A stretch of DNA of 64,000 nucleotides from Terriglobus tenax (GTDB lineage: Bacteria; Acidobacteriota; Terriglobia; Terriglobales; Acidobacteriaceae), in assembly GCF_025685395.1 (NCBI RefSeq), contig NZ_JAGSYA010000003.1, forward strand, positions 1,178,001-1,242,000, read 5' to 3'. Shown here in pieces: positions 62,198-64,000 of the stretch. Below the pieces are notes generated by a model, which had not been told where the DNA came from, did no database searches, and saw nothing but the letters and a program-made list of their open reading frames with translations. Each line of letters starts with the position of its first letter. Within the stretch, counting starts at the first letter, position 1. Both the position numbers and the translations under genes were made by a program.

Positions 62198-63553
62198 CTA
62201 CCAAAGAAAGTCGATGATTGGCAGCTCCTTTGAAAGATCATTCGAAGGTTGAGCAATGATCGTTTCGCCGCGTAGCGTAACGTAGACGGCCTTCGTGCCG
62301 TTTACAGCAGTCAGAAACGAATCGCGGACAGGAAGTCCCTGTGGCTCTTCCGAAAGTGGATTGCCGTTCACTGTGACAGGATCACGTTCGCGCGAAAAGT
62401 AGCCTTGCGGACGAGAGATGAGCAGAAGCTCTGCTCCCGCCGGACGAGTCGCCGTATCGCGGGGAACCGGAGCGAACCGCAGGTTCAGCAATGCTGTCGA
62501 CCGTGGCAGGGGGGCTTTGTAATAGCGGACATGACGACCTTCCATCTCCAGGTCGAAGCAGTACTCCTGCGTGGAAGAAGCGTTGAACGGCCCCCATTGC
62601 CCATCCGCACTGGTGGTAACGGCGTACAGGGGGGCTGCATCGCCAACGCCGTCTTTCCCAACAGCAAAGATCTTGAGATGAATCCCCTGCAGGGGCAGGT
62701 TCGTTGGAGCAATGCCGGCAAACCCTGTAACGACGCCGGAGATTTGTACCGTGGGCTCAGGCTGTACGGTGAGCGTTTTGGGTTCTGCTCCAGTAACAAA
62801 GCGGAACATCTCGCGGAAGGCCGCAGGTGCAAAGGCGAGCTCACGGTGGTCCAGGTTAGGAAGAACCAGGTTCGTCCCTCCGCGTAATGCGGGGCCATCG
62901 AAGCTGATGCCGGTACTGGTTTGCGGCGCCCCGGAGGCGATGCCTGTGGGTTGCGCATATTTATCCAGCTTGTCGCTCCGCAGTGTCAGGAAGCGGACGC
63001 CTGCAACGACTTCATTGCCATCTTCACCGGCCTGGTTCAGGTCTTGCAGATAGTGGCCGCCACCGTTGAACTCTCCGTTCGGGTTAGCGGTTGAGACAAG
63101 GACACCATGATTTGGTGTGCCTGCAAGAATGGCCGCTGCCACATTGTTGCGGCCGCCACCATGTTGAATGTAGTTGCGGATGGTAAGGCCTCCTCGACTG
63201 CTGCCTACCAGGATGACCTTGCTGCTGTGCGTCTCAAGCAAAACCCGGGTGACTATGCTGCTCAACTCCGCTGCCGCATCCACGGTAGAAGAACGGTTCG
63301 CTTCCGGCTTGGTGTCATCCGTACGCGCCGCGGGATTTGAGAAGCGGATGGCATAGAGCCGGTCCTTGGGATAGCCATTCGACTCAAACAGCCAGAGGAT
63401 GCCAACCCATTTGGCCGCATCGTCTCCGTTGCCGTGAACAAAGACGATGGGGTAGTTGGCTTCCGCCTTCGGAGCGGTGTTCTGCCCGAAGGTCGGAAGC
63501 GTAACAAGAATCAGCACAGAGGCCAGGAAGAAGGTTCGTCGATTCAGGATCAT
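62198..63553 (-). CDS. Secreted alpha/beta-hydrolase (lipase/PGAP1-like)
   Basis: 451 residues. Signal peptide RTFFLASVLILVTLPTFGQ. Hydrolase core: YPIVFVHGNGDDAAKWVGIL, nucleophile elbow VGSSRGGLTIRNYI, and a lid-like AILAGTPNHGVLVSTAN typical of bacterial triacylglycerol-lipase/PGAP1-like enzymes; histidine in NLDHRELAFAP. The C-terminal ~190 residues are beta-rich domains (VQISGVVTGFAGIAPTNLPL, YAVTTSADGQWGPF), probably for substrate or surface binding. Its ATG shares one base with the upstream receptor stop (TAATG), so the two are co-translated. Confidence 0.82.
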   Translation of the reverse strand: MILNRRTFFLASVLILVTLPTFGQNTAPKAEANYPIVFVHGNGDDAAKWVGILWLFESNGYPKDRLYAIRFSNPAARTDDTKPEANRSSTVDAAAELSSIVTRVLLETHSSKVILVGSSRGGLTIRNYIQHGGGRNNVAAAILAGTPNHGVLVSTANPNGEFNGGGHYLQDLNQAGEDGNEVVAGVRFLTLRSDKLDKYAQPTGIASGAPQTSTGISFDGPALRGGTNLVLPNLDHRELAFAPAAFREMFRFVTGAEPKTLTVQPEPTVQISGVVTGFAGIAPTNLPLQGIHLKIFAVGKDGVGDAAPLYAVTTSADGQWGPFNASSTQEYCFDLEMEGRHVRYYKAPLPRSTALLNLRFAPVPRDTATRPAGAELLLISRPQGYFSRERDPVTVNGNPLSEEPQGLPVRDSFLTAVNGTKAVYVTLRGETIIAQPSNDLSKELPIIDFLW

Positions 63554-64000
63554 TAAAACTGCACCTTCAGAGCAAACTGGAGCTGACGCGGAGGATAGGT
63601 GGAGGTGATGACACCGAAGGTGGCGTTGGAGATATTGCCATCCGGTGCAGCGAAGTTAGAGCGGTTGAAAAGATTGAAAGCCTCTGCACGGAAGAGTAAC
63701 CCAATCCGTTCCGTGATGGGGAAGCGCTTCGAGATGCCAAGGTCAGTCTGGTAGAAAGCGTATCCACGGACCGTGTTGCGACCCGAGTTGCCGAAAGGGC
63801 TGTAGTAGAGCGGGACGCTTACGTTGGCACGGTTGAGGTAGTTGGTGGGGCTGCGTGTACCTTCCGGTGCCAGCACGGAGCCGCTCACGTCCGGACGATA
63901 GCTGTTGCGGCCAAGGACGGAGAGCACCGGCACCACCTGCTGCTGTGCGTTGGCGGTGTACGACAGGGTAAAGGGTTCACCGGAGCGCATGTTGACGATC
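63553..64000 (-). CDS. TonB-dependent receptor, C-terminal end (partial)
   Basis: The frame is open through the right edge of the window; the visible ~149 residues are the last barrel strands of an Oar-like receptor (SGEPFTLSYTANAQQQVVPV, VPLYYSPFGNSGRNTVRGYA, FRAEAFNLFNRSNFAAPDGN, LQFALKVQF). Translationally coupled to the lipase-like gene, suggesting joint uptake and hydrolysis of an ester-bearing substrate. Confidence 0.9.
   Translation of the reverse strand, partial: IVNMRSGEPFTLSYTANAQQQVVPVLSVLGRNSYRPDVSGSVLAPEGTRSPTNYLNRANVSVPLYYSPFGNSGRNTVRGYAFYQTDLGISKRFPITERIGLLFRAEAFNLFNRSNFAAPDGNISNATFGVITSTYPPRQLQFALKVQF

Noticed and set aside
1..64000. CRISPR arrays, tRNA and rRNA genes
   Set aside because: No regularly spaced repeats and no tRNA- or rRNA-like sequence was noticed on reading both strands; a covariance search would be needed to exclude a tRNA fully.

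Overview
The window looks like chromosomal DNA of a heterotrophic acidobacterium (Acidobacteriaceae/Terriglobales type). Four outer-membrane receptors are present; three are of the giant Oar-like kind with an N-terminal carboxypeptidase-regulatory-like domain and C-termini of the FRAEAFNxxN type. There are also many secreted esterases and glycosidases, a periplasmic propeller-GGDEF sensor and a membrane-anchored winged-helix regulator, a mix typical of that group. This is judged from protein style, not from a marker gene: no rRNA or tRNA is visible.

Layout. 1-2270 is a patchwork of complete small genes (gcvH, a TetR regulator, a SnoaL/LEH-like protein) joined to truncated ones (cupin, DJ-1/PfpI, the C-terminus of another TetR). 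2443-6806 is a bufferin-type locus: bufA-bufB-bufC plus a peroxiredoxin on the minus strand, divergent from doxX, an ECF sigma factor and a small zinc-finger anti-sigma factor. The divergent intergenic region carries two near-matching TGTAACT promoters. 6803-13362 holds a small membrane protein and a complete tripartite RND efflux operon; 13644-15300 a NarL-type two-component pair. 15301-18085 is debris: a histidine-kinase C-terminus, a ParB-like tail, a VapBC-type toxin-antitoxin pair, an XRE regulator, an IS3-type transposase remnant and a decayed reading frame.

18086-31549 is a coherent sugar (or sugar-acid) utilisation locus. It has a hybrid IclR-HTH/periplasmic-binding-protein regulator, a large Tat-exported protein of unknown family, an arabinose/fucose-isomerase-family enzyme, an MFS carrier and an esterase. 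Divergently oriented are a TonB-dependent receptor and a PQQ dehydrogenase with an inserted cytochrome c domain. A perfect 36-bp palindrome sits at the promoter of one arm, and a recognisable degenerate copy at the promoter of the other. 31772-36192 is a chemosensory-like operon (soluble PAS-PAS-MCP, CheR, CheD, triple CheW) with no CheA nearby. 36326-43865 carries a periplasmic propeller-GGDEF protein, a type-B carboxylesterase and a siderophore-type receptor.

44985-55814 contains a 1339-residue secreted beta-helix protein made of two tandem ~530-residue copies, a ToxR-like regulator, a secreted FAD oxidoreductase and a TonB receptor. Three of these share an upstream promoter-like element, suggesting a regulon. 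55937-64000 has a Tat-exported GH1 beta-glucosidase, two tandem DoxX-like membrane proteins with a phytoene-dehydrogenase-like flavoenzyme, a lipase-like hydrolase and the 3' end of a fourth receptor gene. Strong intrinsic terminators separate several of these units.
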